The notes beneath the pieces were generated by a model. That model did not search any database. It saw only the letters and a list, made by a program, of their open reading frames with translations, and had not been told where the DNA came from. Source: Candidatus Gastranaerophilales bacterium (GTDB lineage: Bacteria; Cyanobacteriota; Vampirovibrionia; Gastranaerophilales; Gastranaerophilaceae). From it: a stretch of 64,000 nt of DNA. The position numbers and the translations under genes are program-made. The stretch is taken from contig CANQLG010000001.1 in NCBI GenBank assembly GCA_947624645.1, positions 50,150 through 114,149 on the forward strand, in the 5' to 3' direction. This document shows, in pieces, positions 19,886 through 29,441 of the stretch. Every line of letters begins with the position of its first letter. Within the stretch, counting starts at the first letter, position 1.

Positions 19886-20902
19886 TTGGAATTAAAAAGC
19901 AATAGTAAAATATTAATAATAAGATTAAGCGCACTGGGAGATTCAATCCATACTCTTCCTTTGGCTTCTGCATTAAAAAAACAATATCCAGATATAGAAC
20001 TTGATTGGGTTGTGGAAGATAAAGCTTCTGCTTTTATTGAAAATAATCCTCTTATAAATCAGGTATATATTATCAGAAGAAAAAATCGTTTACGTGATTA
20101 TTTAGAGGTTATAAAACAAATAAGAAAGAAAAAATATGACATAGTGCTTGATACTCAGCAATTATTAAAAAGCTCGGTGATAATGGGGTTTTCGGGGGCA
20201 AAAAGAAAAATTACGCTTGATGGAGGACGCGAATTTTCTTTTATTTTTGCAAATGAAATAATTAAAACAGGCAGAAAACAGTTTGATATCAATTATCATG
20301 TGGTTAAAAGAAACTTGGATTTTGCAAAATATTTGGGATGTAAAGATTTGGAAACTAAATTTATAATTCCAAATTTTGATACAACAATTAATATACAAAA
20401 TAACGGAAAAAAAGTTATTGTAATTGCTCCTGCTACAACTTGGGATAATAAACATTGGATGATTGAGGGCTGGAGTGAGGTTATAAATAAATTTAAAGAC
20501 AGATATAAAATAGTAATTACGGGAAGCGAAAAAGATAAAGCTTTAACGGATAAAATACTTGAGCAAGTTGATGGCGGAGATATTTTAAATTTGACGGGTC
20601 AAACGCAGCTTAGTGATTTAGTTAATATATATAGAAATGCCGAAATTGTAATAAGTCCCGATTCGGGCAGTGCACATATTGCTTGGGCAAGCGGGGCTAA
20701 ATGCATAATTACTTTGTTTTTTGCAACAAGTGCTAATCGTACAGCTCCTTATGGCGATAATTATTATTCAATATCCTCAAAAGCCTTATGTTCACCTTGT
20801 ATGAAAAAACATTGCAGCCAAAAAAACAAAATTAATAACTGTATCGGTCAAATAAAATCCGATGAAATAATAAATATTGTAAAAAAAGTTATGCAAGAAT
20901 AA
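19886..20902 (+). CDS. Glycosyltransferase family 9 (heptosyltransferase-like)
   Basis: A 338-residue GT-B enzyme of the ADP-heptose:LPS heptosyltransferase family. The N-terminal signature ILIIRLSALGDSIHTLPLA is clear. The C-terminal nucleotide-sugar site includes VIAPATTWDNKHW and VISPDSGSAHIAWASGA. It probably builds LPS core or another envelope glycan at the inner face of the membrane. It starts with TTG, supported by AAAGGA nine bases upstream. The Cys-rich end (LCSPCMKKHCSQ) is common in GT9 proteins. Confidence 0.9.
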   Translation: MELKSNSKILIIRLSALGDSIHTLPLASALKKQYPDIELDWVVEDKASAFIENNPLINQVYIIRRKNRLRDYLEVIKQIRKKKYDIVLDTQQLLKSSVIMGFSGAKRKITLDGGREFSFIFANEIIKTGRKQFDINYHVVKRNLDFAKYLGCKDLETKFIIPNFDTTINIQNNGKKVIVIAPATTWDNKHWMIEGWSEVINKFKDRYKIVITGSEKDKALTDKILEQVDGGDILNLTGQTQLSDLVNIYRNAEIVISPDSGSAHIAWASGAKCIITLFFATSANRTAPYGDNYYSISSKALCSPCMKKHCSQKNKINNCIGQIKSDEIINIVKKVMQE

Positions 20903-20956
20903 AAAAAAGGTATATAATAAAATATACGAAAATGAAATCATAGTACGGAAATAATT

Positions 20957-22864
20957 GTGGGAATATTTTCTGGGTTCAAAGATTTATTAGGTCAAATAAA
21001 TAGGATAGACGGGGCAGTATATATGCAGGGCAGAGACTTTGCAGATGTTTATGCCAGAAATATTGCCTTGGAAGAAGAAATTGCAAAACGTACAAAAGAG
21101 TTAGAACAGGCAAATCAAACGATTTTAACGCTAAACAGCGTATGGGAAATGATGAATTCATCGGAACCATTGTCCAGTCTGTTAGATAAAATAGTCAGCA
21201 TACTTCATGATGATATGGGGTACACTCATACGGTAATATTTAAATTGGAACAGGATGAAAACGGTGAATATTTATCCGCAAAATCAAGCTCCGTTAATAA
21301 AAATATAAATAAAGCCTTTGAAATGCTCAATACAACTATGGAAACATATCGGTTTGACTATTTGCCCAATTCAATACTTGCCAAATCAATAAATGATAAG
21401 GAAATATATACGACTCCCGACATAAAAGGGATATTGAATATGTATTTTCCAACATTAAATGAAACTCAAACGGAAGAAATAATGCAATCTGTTACTGCAA
21501 AGACTTTTGCGGTTGTTCCGCTTGAAAAAAATAAACAACATTACGGATGTGTAATAGTTACCTCGGAACGCAGCGAGATAACCGATACAGAGGTAAATTT
21601 CCTTTCTTTATTTGCAAATCAAATAGAATTGGCAATAACTATTGCAGATTTGTTTGAGGAGGTTAAAAAACAAGCAATAACCGATCCGCTTACGGGCATA
21701 TATAACCGAAGATATTTTGAAGACAATATTGTAAAGGAAGCGGAAAGAGCCCTAAGATTAAAACAGCCTTTTTCTGTTATATCAATGGATTTAGATTATT
21801 TAAAAAAGATTAATGATACATACGGACATCAATATGGAGATTTGGCAATTAAAACTATTGCAAATATATTAAAGCGGGAAGCACGTTCAATTGATATTCC
21901 CGCAAGGATAGGCGGTGAAGAATTTAATTTGCTGCTCCCGGGTGTTGACTCAAACGGAGCATATATTGCTGCGGAACGAATTCGTAAATCAATAGAAAAT
22001 CAGGTTTTGGATACAATAGGCAGTATAACTGCAAGTATAGGTGTTGCAACGTTTTTAGAACATTCAGACAGAATAGATGAACTGATAGAGATGGCTGATC
22101 AGGCTATGTATAAGGCAAAAATTAACGGCAGAAATCAGGTTCAGCTTGCACATAAACAGCAAGATGTTAATTGGCAGCAAATTGCAGTTAATGCTTTTGC
22201 TGAAGTTATATCAAATAATCGTATGTATATTGATGAAAATATTGCTAACACTATTATAGATAAATTGAATAACATTAAGGTGCAGGAGCAATCGTCAAAA
22301 GAGACTTTATATTCGATAGCGGATATGATTTCACAATCATATAATTTCTCATATCAAACCGGAACGACAAAATCAAAGGTATTGCTGGCTGATATGATTG
22401 CTAAAAAATTGGAGTTGCCTAAAGATTCAATAGACAAACTCAAAATTGCCATATTATTGTACGATGTGGGTAATATAATGCTCCCAAAGGAAATTTATAA
22501 TAAAAAAGGACCACTTACACCTGAAGAACGTGAATTAATAAAACAACATCCGATAATTGGTGCAAGAGAAATATTAAAACCCATATCAAATGTTCAAGAT
22601 ATAATTCCGGTAGTGGAAACACACCACGAACAATGGGACGGATGTGGCTATCCCGAAAGAAAAAAAGGTATAGAAGTCCCGATTATGTCACAGATTGTAC
22701 TTCTTGTTGATACTTTTTATGCAATGATACAGGATAGACCATACAGAAGAGCATATTCACTCGAAGAAGCAATTAATAAAATAAAATATGAACAATATAA
22801 AGTTTGGAATAATAATTTGATTAACGCATTTTTGGATGTTATAAAAGATGAAATTCCGCATTAA
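20957..22864 (+). CDS. GAF-GGDEF-degenerate HD-GYP signalling protein
   Basis: A 635-residue protein. An N-terminal coiled-coil (about 25-55) leads into a GAF domain (about 70-230) and then a GGDEF domain with intact GGEEF near residue 319. Five residues earlier is an RxxD inhibitory I-site (RSID), so it should make cyclic di-GMP with product feedback. The C-terminal HD-GYP domain keeps HHEQWDGCGYP (near 557). Its first motif, normally H-D-x-G-K, reads YDVGN near residue 503, so the His and Lys are lost and phosphodiesterase activity is doubtful. No membrane segment. The start is GTG at 20957, after CGGA. Confidence 0.93.
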   Translation: MGIFSGFKDLLGQINRIDGAVYMQGRDFADVYARNIALEEEIAKRTKELEQANQTILTLNSVWEMMNSSEPLSSLLDKIVSILHDDMGYTHTVIFKLEQDENGEYLSAKSSSVNKNINKAFEMLNTTMETYRFDYLPNSILAKSINDKEIYTTPDIKGILNMYFPTLNETQTEEIMQSVTAKTFAVVPLEKNKQHYGCVIVTSERSEITDTEVNFLSLFANQIELAITIADLFEEVKKQAITDPLTGIYNRRYFEDNIVKEAERALRLKQPFSVISMDLDYLKKINDTYGHQYGDLAIKTIANILKREARSIDIPARIGGEEFNLLLPGVDSNGAYIAAERIRKSIENQVLDTIGSITASIGVATFLEHSDRIDELIEMADQAMYKAKINGRNQVQLAHKQQDVNWQQIAVNAFAEVISNNRMYIDENIANTIIDKLNNIKVQEQSSKETLYSIADMISQSYNFSYQTGTTKSKVLLADMIAKKLELPKDSIDKLKIAILLYDVGNIMLPKEIYNKKGPLTPEERELIKQHPIIGAREILKPISNVQDIIPVVETHHEQWDGCGYPERKKGIEVPIMSQIVLLVDTFYAMIQDRPYRRAYSLEEAINKIKYEQYKVWNNNLINAFLDVIKDEIPH

Positions 22865-22886
22865 TTAATCAATGATTTTTATAGGA

Positions 22887-23144
22887 TTATTCTTCGGTAG
22901 TATAAACTTGCTGACCGGATTCTTCTTTCATTGCAGTTTCAAGTAAAATATAAGTCATATATGCACCAAGTGCCACTGCTTTTGGGTCTAAATCAGTATT
23001 TTGTGCCGCTTCAATAATTGCGGAATTTATTTCCGGATTTTCTTCTTTTATATAATGAATCATTTTTTTTCGCCAAGAATGAACATCTTGAAAAATCTCG
23101 GCAAAACATAAAGTTGATTGTTCTTGATTTACTATCGGAAGCAT
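22887..23144 (-). CDS. Small conserved-looking hypothetical protein
   Basis: An 85-residue, acidic, mostly helical protein without a signal peptide. The central segment AIIEAAQNTDLDPKAVALGAYMTYILLET looks like a packed helical bundle. It converges on the GGDEF gene (22 bases between stops) and is divergent from accB. The ATG is preceded by a purine-rich GAAGAAG. I cannot assign a family. Confidence 0.6.
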   Translation of the reverse strand: MLPIVNQEQSTLCFAEIFQDVHSWRKKMIHYIKEENPEINSAIIEAAQNTDLDPKAVALGAYMTYILLETAMKEESGQQVYTTEE

Positions 23145-23216
23145 TTTCTTAATTCTTCTTCTTTTGTTTATGATATAAGAATATCATTGTTTAAAATATA
23201 TAGCAAGTATAATTTC

Positions 23217-23245
23217 TTGACTTAGAGGTTTGTAAAGGCTAAAAT
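23217..23245 (+). promoter_or_regulatory. Sigma-70-type promoter of accBC
   Basis: TTGACT (23217-23222) and TAAAAT (23240-23245) are separated by exactly 17 bases. Transcription would start near 23252, about 22 bases before the accB ATG. Confidence 0.75.
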
Positions 23246-23273
23246 AGTTGAAGTCTAAATAAAAAGGGATTGT

Positions 23274-23732
23274 ATGAAGGAATTTGAAACTGATTATATA
23301 GAAAAATTAATAAATATAATGCAAAATAATGAGTTAACCGAAATTACTCTTGAAGATGATAAAAAAGCACTTACAATTAAAAGCGGCGGTTATAAACCGA
23401 TAGTAAAAAATAAAGAAAATCCTGATGAGATTATAGAATCCGTACAGGAAACGGAAATTGATGAAATAAAAGAACCTGAAGAAAACAAAAATCTGGTACC
23501 GATTGTATCAAATATGATAGGACTGTATTATTCAAAACCGTCTCCGAATGAAGAACCGTTTGTAAAAGTCGGTGACAGAGTAAAAGAAGGTCAGGTTATT
23601 TGTATAATAGAAACAATAAAATTGATGAATAAAGTAACTGCAGAATTTTCGGGTACGGTTGCGCAGATGTGCATAGAAGACGGAAAACCCGTTGAATTCG
23701 GTCAGGTAATGATGTATATAGAAAAAGATTAA
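23274..23732 (+). CDS. accB: Acetyl-CoA carboxylase biotin carboxyl carrier protein
   Basis: A 152-residue carrier whose biotinylated lysine shuttles carboxyl groups between biotin carboxylase and carboxyltransferase in fatty-acid synthesis. The N-terminal part is AccB-like (YIEKLINIMQNNELTEITLE), followed by an acidic linker and the biotinyl domain. The lysine motif reads ETIKLMN rather than the usual EAMKLMN or EAMKMMN. The target Lys is kept, but Ala and the preceding Met are replaced. accC follows after 12 bases. RBS AGGG; promoter at 23217-23245. Confidence 0.94.
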   Translation: MKEFETDYIEKLINIMQNNELTEITLEDDKKALTIKSGGYKPIVKNKENPDEIIESVQETEIDEIKEPEENKNLVPIVSNMIGLYYSKPSPNEEPFVKVGDRVKEGQVICIIETIKLMNKVTAEFSGTVAQMCIEDGKPVEFGQVMMYIEKD

Positions 23733-23744
23733 TGGTAATCGAAT

Positions 23745-25088
23745 ATGTTTAAAAAAGTATTAATAGCAAATAGGGGCGAAGTAGCCGTCAGAATAATAAG
23801 AGCATGCAGAGAAATAGGAATACCTACGGTAGCGGTATATTCACAAGCTGATGCGGATTCATTGCACGTCAGTTTAGCAACAGAAGCATATTGTATAGGA
23901 CCAAATGAAAGCTCTAAAAGTTATTTGAATATTCCTGCAATAATATCGGCAGCACTTGTATCGGGCGCTGATGCTATACATCCCGGATACGGGTTTATGT
24001 CGGAACGTGCAGATTTTGCTCAAATCTGTGCAGAACATAATATAAAATTTATAGGGCCTTCACCTGAATCTATGCAATTAATGGGTGATAAAGCAACCGC
24101 AAGAAAAACGATGAAGTCCAAAAATGTTCCTATAACCCCAGGTACGGGTATAATAACCGATATAAAAGAGGCAAAAGAAGCTGCAAAAAAATTCGGTTAT
24201 CCCGTAATAGTTAAAGCAACGGCTGGCGGCGGCGGAAAGGGAATGAGGGTCGCTAATAATGATAGTGAACTTGAACAAAATATAACACTTTGCAGACAAG
24301 AAGCGGAAAAGTTCTTTGGAAACCCTGATGTATATATGGAAAAATATTTGGTTAATCCAAGACACATTGAAGTTCAGATTATAGCAGATAAATTCGGCAA
24401 TGTTGTTCATCTCGGTGAAAGAGATTGTTCTATTCAAAGAAGACATCAAAAGTTGGTAGAAGAAGCGCCATCTCCTGCCGTTAGCGAAAAAATAAGAAAG
24501 AAACTCGGAGAAGCTGCTGTCAGAGCTGCTAAAGCCGCTAATTACGAGGGTGTTGGTACTATTGAATTTTTGCTTGATAAAGATAAAAATTTCTATTTTA
24601 TGGAAATGAATACGCGTTTGCAGGTTGAACACGGCATTACGGAAATGATTTCTAATGTTGATATAGTAAGAGAACAAATTAATATTGCAGCAGGTAAACC
24701 GTTATCGTTTAAACAAGATGATATTAAATTATATGGTCATGCCATTGAATGTCGTATTAATGCGGAAGATCCCGACAGGAACTTTTTACCTGCACCGGGG
24801 GAAATCAACGGATATATTACTCCCGGCGGTTTTGGTGTAAGGGTGGATTCTCATGTATATTCGGGATATAAAATTCCGCCATATTATGATTCTTTAATTA
24901 GTAAGCTTATGTGCTGGGCTCCGACTCGTGAAGAAGCTCGCAGAAGAATGTACAGAGCTCTTAAAGAATATGTAATTACAGGTGTAAAAACTACGCTCCC
25001 GTTTTATCAGGAGTTAATTGAAGATGAAGTATTTATCAGCGGTAAGTTTGATACCGGTTTTATGAATACTTATAAGCAAGATAAATAA
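23745..25088 (+). CDS. accC: Biotin carboxylase AccC
   Basis: The 447-residue ATP-grasp subunit of acetyl-CoA carboxylase, of full normal length. The Gly-rich ATP loop KATAGGGGKGMRV lies near residue 165. The HIEVQIIAD, GERDCSIQRRHQK and EMNTRLQVEHG motifs are all present. It forms an operon with accB. The acyltransferase 3 gene begins two bases after the stop and may be co-transcribed. Confidence 0.98.
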   Translation: MFKKVLIANRGEVAVRIIRACREIGIPTVAVYSQADADSLHVSLATEAYCIGPNESSKSYLNIPAIISAALVSGADAIHPGYGFMSERADFAQICAEHNIKFIGPSPESMQLMGDKATARKTMKSKNVPITPGTGIITDIKEAKEAAKKFGYPVIVKATAGGGGKGMRVANNDSELEQNITLCRQEAEKFFGNPDVYMEKYLVNPRHIEVQIIADKFGNVVHLGERDCSIQRRHQKLVEEAPSPAVSEKIRKKLGEAAVRAAKAANYEGVGTIEFLLDKDKNFYFMEMNTRLQVEHGITEMISNVDIVREQINIAAGKPLSFKQDDIKLYGHAIECRINAEDPDRNFLPAPGEINGYITPGGFGVRVDSHVYSGYKIPPYYDSLISKLMCWAPTREEARRRMYRALKEYVITGVKTTLPFYQELIEDEVFISGKFDTGFMNTYKQDK

Positions 25089-25090
25089 TT

Positions 25091-26182
25091 ATGACCGATA
25101 AGCCTAAAAAAGAAATATTAAATTATATCAATGTTTTTAGAGGATTGGCTATATTATTGATTTTAGCTGGTCATACGATGCAAATCGGAGCCAAAGGCAG
25201 TTTGATTAATCATATTTCTTATGAAATTTGGACCGGCGGTACTGCTTTATTTATCTTTATATCAGGGTTTTTATTTCAGCATTTGTCTTACAAATTTGAA
25301 TATAAGAATTATATGAAAAAAAAATGGACTAATGTTATAATTCCTTATATTTTAACAGCCATCCCGGGGATTATATTATGTTTTACGGTTCCAAAATTAT
25401 ACGGAAATCCGTTTGAAGGATTAAATCCCTTTTTACAAATCGGGGTTTTTCTTTCCACAGGGCGAGTTCATAATGTTCCGACTTGGTTTATACCAATGAT
25501 TGTAATATTTTTTATTCTAAGCGCACTGTTACTTTGGCTTGAAAAAAAGAATATTTTATATAAACTTTTACCCGTATTATTTTTAATAACAATATTTATT
25601 CCGCGCGGTGATATTGAGCCTGATTGGCTTATTAATATGGATTATTTTCATAAATATCTGGCTTATTTACAATATGTTTTGAGCGGATTTATTCATTTTT
25701 CTTCCATGTACGTATTTGGAATGTATCTTTCAAAATACAAAGAAAAAATTGACTATTTTTATGACAAAAGATATATATTTATACTGCTTATGCTGATGAC
25801 ATCCTGTGTTGATATTTATTTTAATAACATAAACGGAACCGTATCAAAGATTTTTCTGACGGTGATTGTATTAGGCTATTTGAAACATTATGATGAAGCT
25901 GTAAAATCGCATCAAAAATTGAACAGTTGGCTGGATATAACCGCTAAATACAGTTTTGGGCTGTTTTTTGTTCATTGGTATTTTGTATTTGCATTCAACA
26001 GGTTATTTAATATGCCGAAAGTTCTTCCTGTTGACAGTATTGGGCAATTTATAAGTGCTTCTTCAATTGCATCATTAAGATATTTATTTGTATTGGTTAT
26101 GAGCTTTTTGACTTTATTTATATTGAAGAAATTGTTAAATAAACTGAAAATAGAAAATACAAGAACATTTATAGGGGTTTAA
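25091..26182 (+). CDS. Acyltransferase 3 family membrane protein
   Basis: A 363-residue protein with about ten membrane helices and the family's N-terminal signature INVFRGLAILLILAGHTMQ, including the catalytic-type His. Family members O-acetylate or O-acylate envelope glycans such as peptidoglycan, LPS O-antigen or exopolysaccharide. It sits two bases behind accC, so it may share the accBC transcript. The stop overlaps the convergent galE stop by four bases. The substrate cannot be read from sequence. Confidence 0.88.
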   Translation: MTDKPKKEILNYINVFRGLAILLILAGHTMQIGAKGSLINHISYEIWTGGTALFIFISGFLFQHLSYKFEYKNYMKKKWTNVIIPYILTAIPGIILCFTVPKLYGNPFEGLNPFLQIGVFLSTGRVHNVPTWFIPMIVIFFILSALLLWLEKKNILYKLLPVLFLITIFIPRGDIEPDWLINMDYFHKYLAYLQYVLSGFIHFSSMYVFGMYLSKYKEKIDYFYDKRYIFILLMLMTSCVDIYFNNINGTVSKIFLTVIVLGYLKHYDEAVKSHQKLNSWLDITAKYSFGLFFVHWYFVFAFNRLFNMPKVLPVDSIGQFISASSIASLRYLFVLVMSFLTLFILKKLLNKLKIENTRTFIGV

Positions 26183-27177
26183 TTTTTATTTAAAAAATTT
26201 TTTGATTTTTCCCACAAATATGCAGTTTTTATGCTGTCATTTAAAGAATGTGTACAGCTCCAATTAAGGAGTTTTTTTGCTTTAGATGAATTTGCAAGTA
26301 AAATAGCGGCATCACCGGCACGTCTTTCAAGATATTTGACGTTAATTTCTTCTCCCGTAACAGATTTTACGGTATTAAAAATTTCTTTTACGCTGCTTCC
26401 CTTTTCTGTTCCGAGGTTAAAACAATCGGAAGTGTTATTTTCCATAAGGTATAAATAAGCAAGTCTATGGGCTTGGGCTAAATCTTCAACATTAACGTAA
26501 TCTCTTATACATGTGCCGTCAACAGTGTCATAGTCAGTACCATAAATATTAAAAGTTCTGTTTTTATCAAAAATAGATTTTAATATATTCGGAATTAAGT
26601 GTGTTTCCGGCTCATGCCATTCGCCTGTGCGCAATTGACTATCGGCTCCCACTACGTTAAAATAACGCAATCTGATTGATTTTAATCCGTATGCATTATC
26701 AAAGTCGTCTAAAATTTGTTCAATCATATACTTTGTTTTGCCGTATGGATTTATCGGATTTTTAGGGTGGTTTTCGTCCAGCGGTATATATTTTGGTTCG
26801 CCGTATATTGCGCAGGTTGAAGAAAATACAAGTTTATTTACTCTGTTTTCGGTCATTGAGTCGAGCAGATTTAATGTTCCCGTAATATTATTATGATAAT
26901 AATTTGCCGGATTTGAAACACTTTGGGCTACTTCTATGTATCCTGCAAAATGAAGCACTGCATCAATGTTATATTGTTTAAAAACACTTTCAATATCGGT
27001 TTTGTTTTTTAAATCTCCTTTAATAAAATGGATATTGCCCAGATTTTTAAGCATATTAACCGTTTCAATATGCCCGTTTTCAAGGTTATCAAATATTACA
27101 ATTTCATAGCCCGAATTAATAAAATTTATTGCTGTATGACTGCCTATATAACCGGCACCGCCCGTAATTAATATCAT
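26179..27177 (-). CDS. galE: UDP-glucose 4-epimerase
   Basis: A 332-residue short-chain dehydrogenase-type epimerase interconverting UDP-glucose and UDP-galactose. The NAD loop GGAGYIGSH is at residues 6-14. The Y-x3-K pair is in YGKTK near residue 146, and the conserved RYFNVVGAD and RDYVNVEDLA segments are present. It overlaps the mscS stop by four bases (ATGA). Its product could feed the envelope glycan genes in this window. Confidence 0.96.
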   Translation of the reverse strand: MILITGGAGYIGSHTAINFINSGYEIVIFDNLENGHIETVNMLKNLGNIHFIKGDLKNKTDIESVFKQYNIDAVLHFAGYIEVAQSVSNPANYYHNNITGTLNLLDSMTENRVNKLVFSSTCAIYGEPKYIPLDENHPKNPINPYGKTKYMIEQILDDFDNAYGLKSIRLRYFNVVGADSQLRTGEWHEPETHLIPNILKSIFDKNRTFNIYGTDYDTVDGTCIRDYVNVEDLAQAHRLAYLYLMENNTSDCFNLGTEKGSSVKEIFNTVKSVTGEEINVKYLERRAGDAAILLANSSKAKKLLNWSCTHSLNDSIKTAYLWEKSKNFLNKN

Positions 27178-28043
27178 TCTATTGTTTCTTTTTCCGTGTT
27201 CGCTTTTGTAACAACCACTTGCGGAAACGGTATTTCAATACCTTCCTGTTCAAATCTTTCTTTTATCATTTGGTTAAATTTTCTTTTAACCATCCATTGT
27301 TCATGGGGTGTTGTTTTAAATCTGGCAAGTATGACTATTGAAGAATCTTGAAATTCATTAAGCCCGAATATTTCCAAATCTGAAAGAATATATTTTGAAT
27401 ATCCGTCCATTTGTCTTATTTCATCACTTAATTCTTTCAATACTTTTATTAGATGATTAATATTTGTATTGTACGCAACGCTTATATTAAACAGAGGTAA
27501 TGAAAAATCTTTTGTTTGGTTAACTATTGTGTCTATTTGCCCGTTGCGCATAAAATGGACATCACCGTTGAACGTTCTTATTATAACCATGGTAAGGGTA
27601 ACTTTTTCGACGGTACCCGTTGAATTATTTATAGTAACAAAGTCACCGACACGTATTTGACCTGTAAGAATTATGGAAAGCCCAGTGAATAAATCCTCAA
27701 CAAACTTTTTTGCACCGAAGCCGACTGCAACACCGAGAACACCTGCCGTCGCTAGTATCGGTTTCATATCAATCCCGAAATTTCCCAGTATATTTGTGGC
27801 AAAAAACAATATCAATATTGCGTCTACGATGTATACACCAAGCTGCTTTATTGTTGAATATTGTTTTCGTGTTTCAGGGTGGGAAATTTTTGATATAATT
27901 TTGTCAAAAAACATTTGAAGTGCTTTATTTACAACTCTTATTAATATTAAGAAAAGTATTAATTCTATTATGGATTTTCCTATTAAAAATAAATTAATCT
28001 TAGCCAGATTATTTGTAAGTATTTGTTTAAAAATTTGTTCCAA
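27174..28043 (-). CDS. MscS-family mechanosensitive channel
   Basis: A 289-residue small-conductance mechanosensitive channel. It has an N-terminal membrane helix, a second near residue 70 and the pore-lining helix ATAGVLGVAVGFGAKKFVEDLFTG. The beta domain (VGDFVTINNSTGTVEKVTL) and C-terminal alpha/beta domain follow. It opens on hypo-osmotic shock. The start is TTG with a strong AAGGAG. It is translationally coupled to galE. Confidence 0.94.
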   Translation of the reverse strand: MEQIFKQILTNNLAKINLFLIGKSIIELILFLILIRVVNKALQMFFDKIISKISHPETRKQYSTIKQLGVYIVDAILILFFATNILGNFGIDMKPILATAGVLGVAVGFGAKKFVEDLFTGLSIILTGQIRVGDFVTINNSTGTVEKVTLTMVIIRTFNGDVHFMRNGQIDTIVNQTKDFSLPLFNISVAYNTNINHLIKVLKELSDEIRQMDGYSKYILSDLEIFGLNEFQDSSIVILARFKTTPHEQWMVKRKFNQMIKERFEQEGIEIPFPQVVVTKANTEKETIE

Positions 28044-28078
28044 AATATTTCTCCTTAACTTTTATAAATATTAACCTA

Positions 28079-28684
28079 TTAAAGTTTTAGGATGTCAATA
28101 TTGTAATCGATTAATTTATTACCCCAATGAGGATAATAATAGATTGTTATTTTATCTTTATTGGTAATTTTAGCATGACCGCCGATTATAATATTTGTAA
28201 ACGACCCCGTAGGCGGCAAGGGGGTTAGAGCCCATTTTACGGGTAAAACAAAAATTGTTCTATTAGCGCCTTTTTTTATATATATAGATTTTAATTTTTC
28301 TTTTTTAATATTCGGAATCTCAAAATTATCTATTATTATAGTTGCGGGTATTCCGTTCATACCTCGATTTATATAAGTTTCTACTCTGGCTTTTACTATT
28401 GTACCTCGCTTCAACAATATTTCATTATTATAAAAAACGTCTTCTATTGTTTTAAATTCAATATTTTGACCTTCGTATACTTTTCCTTTTTTAGTGGAGA
28501 TATTTTTTGTTATTTGAAGTTTTATCGGAATACTTTCAACGGATTCATAATTGTAATTTAAATTTGTTTCGGGTTTTGAATATAAATTTGAAGCAAGAGT
28601 TTTTTCAACGAAATAATCACGCTCCAGCGCAAAAACAGGACTTGCCGTTAAAAATAAAATAAATAAAAATATAATTTTATTCAT
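28079..28684 (-). CDS. Secreted hypothetical protein
   Basis: A 201-residue protein with a clear signal peptide (residues 1-20, cleavage likely after VFA). The mature part is predominantly beta (LLKRGTIVKARVETYINRGM, ATIIIDNFEIP) and may sit in the periplasm or envelope. It overlaps the upstream pseudo-peptidase gene by eight bases, so the two are probably made together. No family recognised. Confidence 0.75.
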   Translation of the reverse strand: MNKIIFLFILFLTASPVFALERDYFVEKTLASNLYSKPETNLNYNYESVESIPIKLQITKNISTKKGKVYEGQNIEFKTIEDVFYNNEILLKRGTIVKARVETYINRGMNGIPATIIIDNFEIPNIKKEKLKSIYIKKGANRTIFVLPVKWALTPLPPTGSFTNIIIGGHAKITNKDKITIYYYPHWGNKLIDYNIDILKL

Positions 28685-29372
28685 ATTTTATTTCTTTCTT
28701 TGTATTTTTTTCAATTTTTTGTTGAAGTTTTTGTCTGTTATTTATAGATGTTAAAAGAAAGTTTTGATAATAAGGGTTTGATATATATGTATTATTTGCG
28801 AGAAAATACGGATATTTTGTGTAAATATATTCGTATATATTAGCGAGCCGTTTGGAAGTTAGGTTACTTCTGGCAAAGGTATCAAACCTTTTTTGAGGGC
28901 AATTTTTATTAATATAAGTAATCAATGCAAGCGGGTTATAACCTGCCGTTACCATAAAATCAACAGCTCGTTTATCAAAAAATATTTCATATTTTTTAGG
29001 GGCAAATTTAACCTGAGCGGAACCAACCAAACCTTTTAGCTGACCCATATACGATTCAGCTGTTTTACATATTTCTCTGGCTAAAAAAGCTGCTATTTCA
29101 TCATCATTTGAAGCATTATTAATATTTTTATCATAAATAATAATCTGTCTTTTTGTAAGTGAGGGTTCTCCTTTTATAAGTTTATCTTTCCTGCTGTATA
29201 AAAATACCATTCTTAAATCTATCTTATTGGCGTTTAAAATTCTTGTTCCGATTTCGTTTATATGATTTTGAAGCATCATATCATTAACGATTGCTTTTTC
29301 TGTGTCAATGGCAAAAACCGTATTTGAAGCGAATAATAAACAGGCAAATAAAATTAAAAAAATCTTTTTCAT
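28677..29372 (-). CDS. Secreted M48-like protein with lost catalytic motif
   Basis: A 231-residue protein with a signal peptide (about 1-22). The layout matches M48 periplasmic peptidases: a beta-strand IIIYDKNINNASNDDEIAAFL, then a helix where HExxH should be, then DKRAVDFMVTAGYNPLALI (the third-ligand region), then the RSNLTSKRLANI tail. The zinc motif reads REICK, so both histidines are lost and only Glu is kept; the upstream Glu of the E-x-x-A-D site is Lys. It is therefore probably a non-catalytic M48 relative. It lies in a likely operon with the downstream secreted protein. Confidence 0.75.
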   Translation of the reverse strand: MKKIFLILFACLLFASNTVFAIDTEKAIVNDMMLQNHINEIGTRILNANKIDLRMVFLYSRKDKLIKGEPSLTKRQIIIYDKNINNASNDDEIAAFLAREICKTAESYMGQLKGLVGSAQVKFAPKKYEIFFDKRAVDFMVTAGYNPLALITYINKNCPQKRFDTFARSNLTSKRLANIYEYIYTKYPYFLANNTYISNPYYQNFLLTSINNRQKLQQKIEKNTKKEIKYE

Positions 29373-29410
29373 AAATAAAACAATCCACTTAATACCCGAA
29401 TATATTATAA

Positions 29411-29438
29411 CAAAAAAGGACTGCCGACGCAGTCCTTT
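29411..29438 (-). terminator. Intrinsic terminator of the cupin gene
   Basis: A 10-bp perfect stem AAAGGACTGC/GCAGTCCTTT (29415-29438) with a 4-base loop. On the - strand it is followed by TTTTTTGTT, just past the cupin stop codon. Confidence 0.9.
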
Positions 29439-29441
29439 AAA

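Noticed and set aside
24078..24677. 199-codon open frame antisense to accC
   Set aside because: Lies wholly inside the conserved biotin carboxylase; composition (Phe/Ile/Tyr-rich) is that of a shadow frame.
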